Assembly (NCBI RefSeq): GCF_022803015.1
Contig: NZ_JAFKON010000005.1
Location: forward strand, 124,001-188,000
DNA length: 64,000 nucleotides
From: Arthrobacter humicola
GTDB lineage: Bacteria > Actinomycetota > Actinomycetes > Actinomycetales > Micrococcaceae
Direction: 5' to 3'
Positions within the stretch are counted from its first letter, which is position 1; each line of letters starts with the position of its first letter. This document shows, in pieces, positions 37,374 to 46,652 of the stretch. The position numbers and the translations under genes are program-made. The notes beneath the pieces were generated by a model. That model did no database searches and had not been told where the DNA came from. It saw only the letters and a list, made by a program, of their open reading frames with translations.

Positions 37374-37670
37374 TAGACTACTAAAACTTGATGTGCAGTG
37401 ATGCCCACTTTTGATTTGGTTGACCGGCTTCGGTCCATCAGCCGGATCCCTGCCGGATTCCTTCGGGAATCCGCACGCAGGCAGTGGGATTTTTTCATGT
37501 GAGAGGCACATCCTGCGTCGATGAACGCGTTCCATTTGGTCCCGGCGGCCGCTTGCTGAAGTTTGGCAGCAGCCCGGTTGATCACCTGACTTTTCTTCGG
37601 CGAACCCTTGAGCCAACCGGCATCGGGGGCCGATATCCGCACGGATACCGCCTGAAAGACTTTGAAACAC
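37374..37670 (+). promoter_or_regulatory. Long structured 5' leader of the DEAD-box helicase
   Basis: A TAGACT box (37374-37379) suggests transcription from about 37386, giving a leader near 285 nt. It contains GACCG-GCTT-CGGTC (37422-37435), then CGGATTCC-TTCG-GGAATCCG (37454-37473), an 8-bp stem closed by a UUCG tetraloop and extended by CCTGC/GCAGG, followed after 8 nt by a T6 run (37490-37495). This resembles a terminator placed inside the leader, as expected for attenuation. RNA helicase genes are often controlled in their 5' UTR, for example in cold response. Confidence 0.6.
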
Positions 37671-39593
37671 ATGACTACATTTGCTGCCCTCGGCACGCCC
37701 AAAGCACTTGCCGACACCCTGACCGCACAGGGGATCGTGGAGCCCTTCCCGATCCAGGTCAAGACCCTTCCCGACACCCTGTCCGGACGCGACGTCCTGG
37801 GCCGCGGCCGCACCGGCTCCGGCAAGACCATCGCATTCGCCATCCCGCTGGTGGCACGACTCGCAGAGCGCGAAGCCAAGCACTTCCGCAAGCCCGGCCG
37901 CCCGATGGGCCTGGTCCTGGCGCCCACCCGCGAGCTGGCCACGCAGATCAACGCGACCATCGAGCCGATGGCCAAGGCCATGGGCCTGACCACCACCGTG
38001 ATCTACGGCGGCATCTCCCAGGCCCGCCAGGAAAAGGCCCTGCGCGCCGGCGTCGACATCGTCATCGCCTGCCCGGGCCGCCTGGAGGACCTGATCCGCC
38101 AGCGCATCCTGACCCTCGAAGCAGTCGAGATCACCGTCCTGGACGAGGCCGACCACATGGCCGACCTTGGCTTCCTCCCGGTGGTCAAGAAGCTCATGGA
38201 CATGACCCCCACCCAGGGCCAGCGCCTGCTGTTCTCCGCCACCCTGGACAACGGCGTGGACAAGATCGTCCAGCGCTACCTGTCCAACCCGCTGACCCAC
38301 TCCGTGGACGACCCGCAGGCCGCGGTGACCACCATGGAACACCACGTGCTGGTGGTCAACGACCAGACCGTCAAGAAGCAGCTGATCGTCGAGCTCGCCT
38401 CCGGCGCCGGCCGCCGCGTACTCTTCATGCGCACCAAGCACCACGCCCGCAAGCTGGCCAAGACCCTGACCGACGCCGGCATCCCCGCCGTCGATCTGCA
38501 CGGCAACCTCTCGCAGAACGCCCGTGACCGCAACCTGGCCGAGTTCTCCTCCGGCGATGTCCGCGTCCTGGTGGCCACCGACGTCGCGGCCCGCGGCGTC
38601 CACGTCGACGACGTCGAACTGGTCATCCACGTGGATCCGCCCACGGAGCACAAGGCGTACCTGCACCGCTCAGGCCGTACGGCCCGCGCCGGTTCCGACG
38701 GAACCGTGGTCACGCTGACCCTGCCCGAGCAGCAGTCCGACGTCAAGAAGCTGATGAAGGCTGCCGGCGTCGAGGTCAACTTCGAGCGCGTCACCGCCAA
38801 CTCCCCGCTGGTTGCTGAACTGGTCGGCGAAATGGCCGACAAGATCGATCCGCGCACCCGCGCCGCGCTGCTGGCCGCCAAGGCCGCACAGCACGGCGGC
38901 GGTAGCTCCACCGGTGCCAACGCCGAGCGCAAGCGCGCCCGCCGCACCACGCAGGCTGCACCCACTGCGGGTGGCCGTGGTGGCCGTGGCGGACGCGGAC
39001 GCGTCGGAGCCGAGGCTCCCCGCACCGATCTGCCGCGCGCCGAGCGCCGCGCTGTAGCCTATGAAGGCCAGGCTGCTGCCCGCAACGCTGCTGAGCGCGT
39101 TGCGGAGAAGAACGAGGACCGCGCGGAGGCCGAGCGCGCCGAGCGCCGGAATGCGCGTGGCCGCGGCCGCACCACCGCCTACGCGCACCACAACGATGTT
39201 CCGGCAGCCGGCGGTCGTGCCGCGGCCGGCCGTGGTTCGGACGGACGCGCCGCCGAGGGACGCAGCGACGCCCGGGGCGCTTCGGCTCCCCGCAGCGGAG
39301 CACCCCGCACAGGTGGCGCTCCCCGCTCCGGTGGCGCACCCCGCATCGGCGCTTCGACCGGCGGCCAGCGCAGCGGACGCCCGGCAACCGGCCAGCGTGC
39401 AGCTGCCGGCGCCAAGTCCGCTGGCAGCAAATCCGGTGGCAGCGCTGCTGTTTGGTCATCCAACACAGGTGGCACCTCGGGCGGATCCTACGCCGGCGGC
39501 GGCAATGGCCGTTCCGGCGAAGGACGTCCGGCCCGCGGCTCCGGCCCCCGCCGCGCGTCGGCTCCGGCCTCGAACGAACGCCGCAGCCGCTAA
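37671..39593 (+). CDS. DEAD-box RNA helicase with RGG-type tail
   Basis: 640 residues. All helicase motifs are present: Q motif (GIVEPFPIQ), GRTGSGKT, PTRELA, CPGRLEDL, VLDEADHMADLGF, SAT, TDVAARGVHVDDVE and HRSGRTARAG (residues about 5-380). The C-terminal 200 residues are disordered and rich in Arg, Gly, Ala and Ser, with RGGRGGRGR and repeated PRSGAPRTGGAPRSGGAPR units, which suggests RNA binding or condensate formation. It would unwind structured RNA in ribosome assembly, decay or cold adaptation. ATG at 37671 has only a weak GAAAGA upstream, consistent with leader control. Confidence 0.95.
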   Translation: MTTFAALGTPKALADTLTAQGIVEPFPIQVKTLPDTLSGRDVLGRGRTGSGKTIAFAIPLVARLAEREAKHFRKPGRPMGLVLAPTRELATQINATIEPMAKAMGLTTTVIYGGISQARQEKALRAGVDIVIACPGRLEDLIRQRILTLEAVEITVLDEADHMADLGFLPVVKKLMDMTPTQGQRLLFSATLDNGVDKIVQRYLSNPLTHSVDDPQAAVTTMEHHVLVVNDQTVKKQLIVELASGAGRRVLFMRTKHHARKLAKTLTDAGIPAVDLHGNLSQNARDRNLAEFSSGDVRVLVATDVAARGVHVDDVELVIHVDPPTEHKAYLHRSGRTARAGSDGTVVTLTLPEQQSDVKKLMKAAGVEVNFERVTANSPLVAELVGEMADKIDPRTRAALLAAKAAQHGGGSSTGANAERKRARRTTQAAPTAGGRGGRGGRGRVGAEAPRTDLPRAERRAVAYEGQAAARNAAERVAEKNEDRAEAERAERRNARGRGRTTAYAHHNDVPAAGGRAAAGRGSDGRAAEGRSDARGASAPRSGAPRTGGAPRSGGAPRIGASTGGQRSGRPATGQRAAAGAKSAGSKSGGSAAVWSSNTGGTSGGSYAGGGNGRSGEGRPARGSGPRRASAPASNERRSR

Positions 39594-39664
39594 TCCCCAA
39601 CCGCTCCCTAACCTCGCAAGCTCGGTCAGGGAACCCGGCGGTCGTGGCCCCAGCTAACCACCAT

Positions 39665-39720
39665 CGAGTGCTCCGTAACTGCCGTTTAAAGGGTTCATAA
39701 CGGCAGTTCTGGAGCACTCG
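39665..39720. terminator. Terminator between DEAD-box helicase and MBL hydrolase genes
   Basis: 22-nt arms CGAGTGCTCCGTAACTGCCGTT (39665-39686; only part matters) and 39699-39720, two central mismatches, 12-base loop; placed between convergent genes. Confidence 0.85.
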
Positions 39721-39735
39721 ATGAGGTTTCAGGCC

Positions 39736-40386
39736 CTACCAGCCGCGGGCGCGCCACTCTTCCAGGTGCGGCCGTTCCGCGCCGAGGGTGGTGGGCTGGC
39801 CGTGTCCCGGGTGCACCACGGTGTCATCCGGATATACATCGAACAGCCGCTCGCTCACATCGGTGATCAGCTGGGCAAAGCGCGCCGGATCCTTCTGTGT
39901 GTTGCCTACCCCGCCGGGGAACAGCGAGTCGCCGGAAAAGATGTGGGCCGGGCCCTCGGGGTCCTGGTACACGAGGGCGATCGAACCCGGTGTGTGGCCG
40001 CGCAGATGTACAGCCGTCACGTCGAAGCCGTCGAAGTTGCCGACGTCCCCGTGATCCAGCAGTACATCCACCGGCACCGGCAGCTCCGGGGCATCCTCTG
40101 TCCCGGCCGCCGTTTTCACACCGGTGGCTTCCACCAGGCCCGGCAGCGCCCGGACATGGTCCCAGTGCTGGTGGGTGGTGGCAACCAGCGCCAGCTTCGG
40201 CGTCGCGGAAGTATCCGCGGCGGCGTCCGCGAGCAGCCCCTGGATGGCGGCCAGATCATCGGCCGCATCGATCAGGAGCTGCGCGCCGGAGGCCCTGGCC
40301 GTGAGCAGGTAAACATTGTTGTCCATCTCGCCGACCGAAATCCGGCGGATGGTGATGTCACGTAAAGAGTGAATGAGCGAGTCCAT
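39736..40386 (-). CDS. MBL-fold metallo-hydrolase (glyoxalase II-like)
   Basis: 216 residues. The metal motif reads TTHQHWDH (HxHxDH), with further ligands in HLRGHTPGS, FSGDSLFPGG and VHPGHGQPT, all typical of glyoxalase II-like hydrolases. It probably hydrolyses a thioester or similar bond in the cytoplasm. It lies 21 bp after the aldo/keto reductase stop on the same strand, so likely one operon; a joint detoxification of methylglyoxal-type aldehydes is plausible. Confidence 0.92.
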   Translation of the reverse strand: MDSLIHSLRDITIRRISVGEMDNNVYLLTARASGAQLLIDAADDLAAIQGLLADAAADTSATPKLALVATTHQHWDHVRALPGLVEATGVKTAAGTEDAPELPVPVDVLLDHGDVGNFDGFDVTAVHLRGHTPGSIALVYQDPEGPAHIFSGDSLFPGGVGNTQKDPARFAQLITDVSERLFDVYPDDTVVHPGHGQPTTLGAERPHLEEWRARGW

Positions 40387-40407
40387 GGGCTTCAGTCTAC
40401 GGACCCG

Positions 40408-41418
40408 CTATTCACGGCCCTGGGACACCCAGTTGGGGTCCGCGGCGCGGGAACCGACGACGGCGTCCGCGGCGGACTCGAGCGTCCTCAGTTGCGCTGA
40501 GGTGAAGTCGAGGGCCAGGGCGCCCAGGTTTTCGTCGATCCGGTCCGCCTTGCGGGTGCCGGGGATGGGGACCACGGGCAGTCCCAGCTGGCGGCCCCGC
40601 GCGAGCAGCCAGGCCAGCGCCACCTGGGCAGGAGTTGCAGCCTGCCCGGCAACGCTCAGTTCCGCAGCGACTGCCTGCACGGCCGCCACCACGCCCTGGT
40701 TGGCGCTGGCAGCATCCGCGGCGAACCGCGGGATGTTGCGGCGGAAGTCGTTGCTGCCCAGCGTCGAGGCGTCCACGGTGCCGGTGAGGAATCCCCGGCC
40801 CAGCGGCGAATACGGCACAAATCCCACCCCGAGTTCGGCGGCGGCGGGCACCACGTTGCGTTCCACGTCGCGGCTCCAGATGGACCATTCGCTCTGGACC
40901 GCGGCGATCGGGTGGACGCGGCTGGCGTCGCGCAGCTCCTCGGCCGTCACCTCTGACAGGCCCAGATGCCGCACCTTGCCGGCCTGTACCAGCTCCGCCA
41001 TGGCCTCCACGGTTTCCACTATCGGAACGCGGAGGTCAAGGCGGTGCAGGTAGTACAGGTCAATGGTGTCGGTGCCCAGCCGTTGCAGGCTGCGGTCCAC
41101 GGCCTGCCGCACGTAGGCGGCGTCGCCGCGGATGTCCGTGTAGCCGGCCGACGGTGTGCCCACGAGGCCGAACTTGGTGGCCAGCTGGACTTCGCCGCGG
41201 CGTTCCTTGAGCAGCCGCGCGATCAGCTCCTCGTTGCTGCCGCCGCCGTAAATGTCCGCCGTGTCGATGAAGCTGACGCCGGCGTCCACCGCGTGATGCA
41301 GGGTCCGCAGGGCCTCGGCCGGGTCCACCTCGCCGTAGACGGGGGTCAGGGCCATGCCGCCGAACCCCAGGGGGCTGACCATAAGGCCGTCGCCGAGCCG
41401 GACTGTTGCTGCCGTCAT
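40408..41418 (-). CDS. Aldo/keto reductase
   Basis: 336 residues, NADPH-dependent reductase of aldehydes/ketones. Start at the inner ATG (MTAATVRLGDG) because GGAG is seven bases before it. Catalytic Asp/Tyr in FIDTADIYGGGSNEE, Lys in LATKFG, and His in YLHRLD; cofactor site VPIPGTRKADRIDENLGA. Closest in pattern to the YajO/IolS-type AKR proteins. It is followed at once by the MBL hydrolase gene. Confidence 0.93.
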   Translation of the reverse strand: MTAATVRLGDGLMVSPLGFGGMALTPVYGEVDPAEALRTLHHAVDAGVSFIDTADIYGGGSNEELIARLLKERRGEVQLATKFGLVGTPSAGYTDIRGDAAYVRQAVDRSLQRLGTDTIDLYYLHRLDLRVPIVETVEAMAELVQAGKVRHLGLSEVTAEELRDASRVHPIAAVQSEWSIWSRDVERNVVPAAAELGVGFVPYSPLGRGFLTGTVDASTLGSNDFRRNIPRFAADAASANQGVVAAVQAVAAELSVAGQAATPAQVALAWLLARGRQLGLPVVPIPGTRKADRIDENLGALALDFTSAQLRTLESAADAVVGSRAADPNWVSQGRE

Positions 41419-41595
41419 CTTGGTCTCCATTCGCGCACTGAATAGTTCCGTAGGACTTCCGTCCCTGCCAAGAACCCCAGGATGCGCGCGGCTATTCCGG
41501 CCCCTGTTATCGGCCGGGCAGACGATTCTCCCCACCTTTGACTGTTGCGCGGCCGGCACGACGGCGCGCCGCAGGGGACACGCCGTCGTACTGCC

Positions 41596-41988
41596 CTAAA
41601 CGTGGGGAATTTCCGCGGGGGAGGCCGGCTGGACAGCGCTTTGTGCCGGTTCCTTTGCCGGCAGGAGCTTCAGGCCCGCCGCGCAGCCGACGATCCCGGC
41701 GATGAACAGCAGCTTGAGCGGACTGGCCGGTTCGACGCCGGTGGCCATCGCCCAGACGACCGTCAGTGCGGCGCCGATCCCCACCCAGATGGCGTAGGCG
41801 GTGCCGAGCGGAATACGCTTCACGGCCAAGCCGAGCCCCACCATGCTGAGGGTGGCCGTCACGGCGAACACGAGGGTCGGCAACGGGCGGGAGAACCCGT
41901 CGGACAGGCCCAGTGCCGTGGCCCAGACTGCCTCCAGCACAGCGGAAGCGAGCAGGATCATCCATGACATTGCAGCTGGTTTCACCAT
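41596..41988 (-). CDS. SMR efflux subunit B (SugE/Gdx type)
   Basis: 130 residues, four membrane helices. Conserved Glu in SAVLEAVWATALG (helix 1) and GTAYAIWVGIGAALTV (helix 3) are SMR signatures. A tail of 25 residues (PAKEPAQSAVQPASPAE) extends beyond the usual length. GTG (41994) overlapping the upstream stop, ATG 41988 or ATG 41970 could each be the start; 41988 is my choice. Encoded back to back with a second SMR protein, suggesting an obligate heterodimer. Confidence 0.88.
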   Translation of the reverse strand: MVKPAAMSWMILLASAVLEAVWATALGLSDGFSRPLPTLVFAVTATLSMVGLGLAVKRIPLGTAYAIWVGIGAALTVVWAMATGVEPASPLKLLFIAGIVGCAAGLKLLPAKEPAQSAVQPASPAEIPHV

Positions 41989-41990
41989 GG

Positions 41991-42314
41991 TCACGCCACC
42001 AGCTTCAGACCGGCGACGCTCGCGGCAATCCCGCCAAGAAGCAAGATCCGTGCCGCGGTCGGGCGCTCAACTTTGGCGGCTATCGCGTAGCCGGACGTCA
42101 GGACGACGCCGACCCCCACCCACACGGCGTAGGCCGTTCCGGTTGGGATGGACTGCATGGCGACGGCGAGCCCGCCGGTGCTGGCGAGGACGGAAACGAG
42201 GAAGACGAGGGCCGGGACAAGCCGGCGGCGGCCCCTGGCCTGGGCGGTCCGGTGCAGGGCGGCGGCCCAAACGGCCTCCAGCGCCCCGGAAAGAATGAGT
42301 ATTAGCCACGACAT
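41991..42314 (-). CDS. SMR efflux subunit A (SugE/Gdx type)
   Basis: 107 residues, four helices, helix 1 SGALEAVWAAALHRT with the essential Glu and helix 3 GTAYAVWVGVGVVLTSGYAI. AGGAG precedes the ATG by six bases. The ALEAVWA (rather than E-x-x-G-T-x-x-L) helix 1 signature points to the SugE/guanidinium-exporter side of the SMR family rather than EmrE. It is followed by the second SMR gene within 3 bp. Confidence 0.9.
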   Translation of the reverse strand: MSWLILILSGALEAVWAAALHRTAQARGRRRLVPALVFLVSVLASTGGLAVAMQSIPTGTAYAVWVGVGVVLTSGYAIAAKVERPTAARILLLGGIAASVAGLKLVA

Positions 42315-42411
42315 GACAGCTCCTGTGGCCAGTCTTGTCGCGTGCCGGGTACTGAACCGTCGTCCGGAGGCCTGGAAGAGGGCCTTGGCCTCCAAGTTTA
42401 GCAAATCGGCA

Positions 42412-43173
42412 TCAGAGCCCGACGGCGTCGCTGCAGAGAGTGAACGTGCGCCCCACGGGGTACTGCGCGCACGGCTCGTTCGGCGCGGTCAGGTCGCCGG
42501 CGTCGATATCGGACGCCGCCGACACGATGGCCCGGCCGTCGGCATTGGCCAGTGTGGCCCGGCCGCCGATCCGCCGCAGCGCCGCCATGGCTCCGCGTTC
42601 CAGGCGCTGAACTGTCACGTCGATGCCCACGATTCCCGCGACCGGGCCGTCCGGGCGGGTAAACACCGGGTGCGTGAAGGTCAGGACGTACTCGTCGGTG
42701 CAGAGGAAATCCACGTAGGGCCCGGTGACGTGGGCCCGTCCTGTTTCCACGGGGATCCGGAACCATTCGGCCTTGACGTAGCGGCTGATGGAGTTGGGAC
42801 TGAAGTTGGCCAGCGCGTCGACGTGCTCCAGATCCGGGCCCTGCCACCAGGCGATATAGCTGCGCTCGGGCCCGAGCAGCCCGGCGTTGGCGATGAACCC
42901 CGCTCCGGCCGCGTAGCCGCCGGGCAGCTGCACCAGTTCCTCGACCACCGGACGGATGAGCTTGTCCACGGCCGTGCCGGTGACTTTGCCGGACATGGCG
43001 GCCAGGGCGGCCCCGGTGTCAGCGGCCCATTCCGTCAGGCGGTGCTCGATGCCGGCGATGGTGGCGTCGAGTTCGGCTGCGGCCAGCTGGGCCGCCTTCC
43101 CAACATCGCCGGGTTCGGCCGGCGCTGCCATGGACGCTGTGGTGGGGCCTGCGGTGGAGGTGGTTTCGGACAT
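42412..43173 (-). CDS. Cache-domain protein without membrane anchor
   Basis: 253 residues from ATG MSETTSTAG, AAGGC upstream. After an Ala-rich N-terminus, residues about 25-240 look like a Cache (PDC-type) sensor: SYIAWWQGPDLEHVDAL, PYVDFLCTDEYVLTFTHPVF and VAGIVGIDVTVQRLE. No signal peptide or membrane helix is visible, unlike ordinary chemoreceptor Cache domains, so it should be a cytoplasmic ligand-binding protein. It sits 80 bp downstream of a GntR regulator and beside a polyamine-type importer, perhaps sensing the same ligand. Confidence 0.75.
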   Translation of the reverse strand: MSETTSTAGPTTASMAAPAEPGDVGKAAQLAAAELDATIAGIEHRLTEWAADTGAALAAMSGKVTGTAVDKLIRPVVEELVQLPGGYAAGAGFIANAGLLGPERSYIAWWQGPDLEHVDALANFSPNSISRYVKAEWFRIPVETGRAHVTGPYVDFLCTDEYVLTFTHPVFTRPDGPVAGIVGIDVTVQRLERGAMAALRRIGGRATLANADGRAIVSAASDIDAGDLTAPNEPCAQYPVGRTFTLCSDAVGL

Positions 43174-43253
43174 CGGTGCTGCCTTAGCTCGAAGGTGCCG
43201 GACATTTGCGGTCAAAAGTTGGCCACGATCGTGGCTCCGGGATGCGGGTGCGG

Positions 43254-43994
43254 TCAATAGCTTTTGGCCTGTTCGGTCAGCAGCCAGTCGGTGGTGGCGG
43301 AGATGAGGGCCTTGACCCCCGTTTCGGCGGCCCCGGGATCGTGGGTCTCGATGGCGGCTGCCACGTCACCGAGGATCACGGCGGTGCGTCCGCGGTAGCC
43401 GGTGTCGGCGCAGGGCAGCAGGGTGAGGGTGCCGAGATCTGCCTGCAGCCGGATGAGCTCCCGGGCAAGCCGGGCCGAGCGGGCGATGGCCGCGACTTCC
43501 AGCAGGAACTCCGAGAGGGCCAGACGCCAGCTCAGCGGGTCATCGTCCGCTGCGGGGATGAACGAGCGCAGCGTGGCGATGTCGGCGGCGTCGGAGCGGC
43601 GGGCCGCCACGCCCGCGCAGGCCGCGGCGATCGCCTGGTAATGCAGCGCGAGGTCCCTGATCTGCAGCCGGCTCAGCTCATGCAGTTGCGCCAGGGCCCG
43701 TTCCCGGGAGGGCAGCACGTCGTCGGCGATGAAGCTTCCGCCGCTGCGGCCGCGCGCGGTCCGGATGATTCCTGAGGCACGCAGCTGGGAGAGTGCCTCC
43801 CGTGCCGTTACCGCGGACACTCCGAGGGCCGCGGCCAGCTCGGTTTCGTTCGGCAGCCGCTGGCCGCTGGTGAGCAGCCCGGTCTCCACGGCCTGTTCGA
43901 TCCGGCCGCACACTTCATCGACAAGCCCGCGTGATTTGATCGGCGTGAACACCGCCGCCAGGCTCCGGGAGGCGCCCGTGGGCGACAACACCAT
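43254..43994 (-). CDS. GntR-family regulator (FadR/FCD branch)
   Basis: 246 residues from ATG with GGGAGG six bases upstream. Winged helix-turn-helix at about 20-85 (LPNETELAAALGVSAVTARE, then LRASGIIRTARGRSGG), all-helical FCD ligand domain after it. Divergent from the ABC importer genes (237 bp between starts), so it most likely represses them and the Cache gene downstream. Confidence 0.92.
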   Translation of the reverse strand: MVLSPTGASRSLAAVFTPIKSRGLVDEVCGRIEQAVETGLLTSGQRLPNETELAAALGVSAVTAREALSQLRASGIIRTARGRSGGSFIADDVLPSRERALAQLHELSRLQIRDLALHYQAIAAACAGVAARRSDAADIATLRSFIPAADDDPLSWRLALSEFLLEVAAIARSARLARELIRLQADLGTLTLLPCADTGYRGRTAVILGDVAAAIETHDPGAAETGVKALISATTDWLLTEQAKSY

Positions 43995-44231
43995 TCGGGC
44001 CTCCCTTCCCTCCGGCGGTATCCGCCCTGCCCCGGCCGTGCATCCTTGCGGCTTCCGCGGTGTCGCCGCGCGCCGCCCGGGCTGATGACATCCTAATCCG
44101 GGCTTTGCCGGAGGGTCTATACACAAAACCTATGGAGTAATAGCATTTGGCCCAGCAGCCCAGTGTGGACTGGAGCACATTCGGCTGCGTGGTTCCTGTG
44201 GACGATCCGGCAACGGAGTAAGGCGCACCCC
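43995..44231. promoter_or_regulatory. Divergent promoter region, GntR / ABC importer
   Basis: AT-rich core around 44115-44145 (CTATACACAAAACCTATGGAG, then TAATAGC) should hold the importer promoter and the GntR operator. No exact box assignment is offered. Confidence 0.45.
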
Positions 44232-45308
44232 ATGACCGAAACACTGGCCGCCGGCACCTCGACCGGAAACGAAGAGGTTCCGGCGATCCGTCTGCGTAAG
44301 CTCACCAAGGTCTTCGGGGACACCGTCGCGGTAAATGGCGTGGACCTGGACATCCGCCACGGGGAATTCTTCTCCATGCTTGGCCCGTCAGGCTCCGGCA
44401 AGACGACGGTCCTGCGCCTGATCGCCGGCTTCGAGCTGCCGACGTCCGGAACTATCGAACTCGAGGGCAAGGACGTCACGGCCATGGCGCCCTTCCAGCG
44501 GGACGTCAACACCGTATTTCAGGACTACGCGCTGTTCCCGCACATGTCCCTGGTGGACAACGTCGCCTATGGGCTGCGGGTGCGCGGCATGCACGGGAAC
44601 CGGCGGCGGGAGCGGGCCAGGGAAGCCTTGGACCGCGTCCAGCTCGGGAAGTTCCTCGGCCGCAAACCCGCCCAGCTCTCCGGCGGCCAGCGGCAGCGCG
44701 TTGCCCTGGCCCGGGCGCTGGTGGTCGAGCCCAAGGTCCTCCTCCTGGACGAGCCGCTCGGTGCCCTGGACCTCAAGCTCCGGCAGCAGATGCAGGTCGA
44801 ACTCAAGGAATTGCAGCGCTCGCTGGGTATCACCTTCATCTTCGTCACCCACGACCAGGAGGAGGCCCTGACCATGAGCGACAGGATCGGTGTGTTCAAC
44901 AACGGCGGCATCGAACAGATCGGCACCGCGCACGAAATTTACGAGCGCCCGGGCGGCATCTTCGTGGCCAACTTCGTCGGCACCTCCAACATTTTCGACG
45001 CCGGCCAGGCCCAGGCCATCTATGGCCGGCCGGAGCCGCTGTGCATCCGTCCCGAGCGGCTGCGCGTCGCCTGGACCGGCGAACCGGAGCACCGTTCCGG
45101 CACCACCTCCCGGCCCGGGACAGTGACGTCGTTCGTATACGTCGGGCACGCCACCCAGGTGCGGGTGCAGCTCGACGGCGGACCTGCCGTCGTCGCGCTC
45201 GTTCCGGAAAAGCTGCCCGGCAGCGACACCGATCTGGTGAACGGGCCCGTCACAGTCAGCTGGGACGACGACGCCGTCGTTTGGCTTCCGGTCCCCGGCA
45301 CTACCTGA
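44232..45308 (+). CDS. Polyamine-type ABC importer, ATP-binding subunit (PotA-like)
   Basis: 358 residues. Walker [10 protein letters not shown], signature LSGGQRQR, Walker [12 protein letters not shown], and the Q-loop [11 protein letters not shown] are intact; the C-terminal 100 residues form a TOBE-like regulatory domain (CIRPERLRV). First gene of a four-gene set ATPase, binding protein, two permeases. Substrate class is spermidine/putrescine or related cations by subunit type; the specific ligand is unknown. Confidence 0.93.
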   Translation: MTETLAAGTSTGNEEVPAIRLRKLTKVFGDTVAVNGVDLDIRHGEFFSMLGPSGSGKTTVLRLIAGFELPTSGTIELEGKDVTAMAPFQRDVNTVFQDYALFPHMSLVDNVAYGLRVRGMHGNRRRERAREALDRVQLGKFLGRKPAQLSGGQRQRVALARALVVEPKVLLLDEPLGALDLKLRQQMQVELKELQRSLGITFIFVTHDQEEALTMSDRIGVFNNGGIEQIGTAHEIYERPGGIFVANFVGTSNIFDAGQAQAIYGRPEPLCIRPERLRVAWTGEPEHRSGTTSRPGTVTSFVYVGHATQVRVQLDGGPAVVALVPEKLPGSDTDLVNGPVTVSWDDDAVVWLPVPGTT

Positions 45309-45396
45309 CGCCGGGCCATGCCGGGCGGGGTTGCCGTCCGTGCCGCGGCGCAGCGTTCCAGTCCAGAGTTTTTCTCCACAGCGAAAGGTACGGATC

Positions 45397-46584
45397 ATGG
45401 CACCAGGAACTAAGGCCTCCCTCGTAGTCGGGGTGGTTGCAGCCGCAGCCCTCGCGCTGTCGGCCTGCGGAACCAGCGGTGGATCGGGTTCTGCACAGTC
45501 GGCGCAGCCGGTCAAGACCGAGATCGGCACCGGTGAAGGCCAGGTGTCCATCCTCGGATGGCCCGGCTACGTCGAGGATGGCAGCAACGACCCGGCCGTC
45601 GACTGGGTGCATCCGTTCGAACAGGAAACCCAGTGCAAGGTCAGCTTCAAGCCGTTCGGCACCTCGGACGAGGCCGTGACGCTCATGCGCACGGGGCAGT
45701 ACGACGTTATCTCGGCCTCCGGGGATGCATCGCTGCGCCTGATCGCCGGCCAGGACGTGCAACCGGTCAACATGAGCCTGCTGAAGAACTACCCGGACAT
45801 CTACCCGTTCCTGAAGGACAAAGCCTGGAACACCGTCAACGGCGTCAACTACGGAATGCCCCACGGCTGGGGCGCCAACCTGCTGATGTACTCCACGGAC
45901 AAGGTCACCCCGGCGCCCGCCTCCTGGAGCGCGGTGTTTGACGACGCCGCCAAGAACACCGGCAAGGTCACGGCCTACGACTCGCCCATCTACATCGCCG
46001 ATGCCGCCATGTACCTCATGGCCCATAAGCCGGACCTCGGCATCAAGAACCCCTATGCCCTCGACAAGGACCAGCTGACCGCGGCCGTTGACCTGCTCAA
46101 GCAGCAGCGCACGCACATCGGCGAGTACTGGAGCGACGTCGTCAAGGAGGTCCAGGCCTTTACGTCCGGGAGCACCGTGGTCGGCACCACCTGGCAGGTG
46201 GGGGCCAACATCGCGACGGCAGACGGCGCCAAGGTCGCAACCCTCGTCCCGGACGAGGGCGCCACCGGCTGGTCGGACACTTGGATGATCGGCTCCAAGA
46301 CCAAGAACCCGAACTGCGCCTACAAGTGGCTCGACTACATCGCCAGCCCCAAGGCGAACGCCCAGGTGGCGGAGTACTTTGGCGAATCGCCAGCCAACGC
46401 GAAAGCCTGCGAGCTGACCAAGGATCCCAACCACTGCCAGACGTACCACTCAGGTGATGCGGCCTACGCCGACAAGATCTGGTTCTGGACCACACCGGTG
46501 GCCGAGTGCCTCGATGGCCGCAAGGACGTCAAGTGCACCGACTATTCGGAATGGACCAAGGCCTGGACGGAAATCAAGGGCTGA
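45397..46584 (+). CDS. Extracellular solute-binding lipoprotein (PotD-like)
   Basis: 395 residues. Lipobox ALSAC gives lipidation at Cys24. The mature protein starts its fold with VSILGWPGYVED and continues in PotD style (TSDEAVTLMRTGQYDVISAS, VPDEGATGWSDTWMIG). Contains a Cys-containing C-terminal region (CELTKDPNHCQTY, CLDGRKDVKC) that may form disulfides. Delivers substrate to the two permeases encoded downstream. Confidence 0.93.
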   Translation: MAPGTKASLVVGVVAAAALALSACGTSGGSGSAQSAQPVKTEIGTGEGQVSILGWPGYVEDGSNDPAVDWVHPFEQETQCKVSFKPFGTSDEAVTLMRTGQYDVISASGDASLRLIAGQDVQPVNMSLLKNYPDIYPFLKDKAWNTVNGVNYGMPHGWGANLLMYSTDKVTPAPASWSAVFDDAAKNTGKVTAYDSPIYIADAAMYLMAHKPDLGIKNPYALDKDQLTAAVDLLKQQRTHIGEYWSDVVKEVQAFTSGSTVVGTTWQVGANIATADGAKVATLVPDEGATGWSDTWMIGSKTKNPNCAYKWLDYIASPKANAQVAEYFGESPANAKACELTKDPNHCQTYHSGDAAYADKIWFWTTPVAECLDGRKDVKCTDYSEWTKAWTEIKG

Positions 46585-46652
46585 TTCCGGCTCTGCCGCA
46601 CCAAACCCGCAACAACGAGCCGGCCCCGGGGGCCGGCAGAGATTAAGGCGAG

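Noticed and set aside
42315..42411. Possible guanidine (mini-ykkC type) riboswitch before the SMR genes
   Set aside because: One ACGA loop on a 3-bp stem is present but the second hairpin has ACGC and does not fit the ACGR rule.
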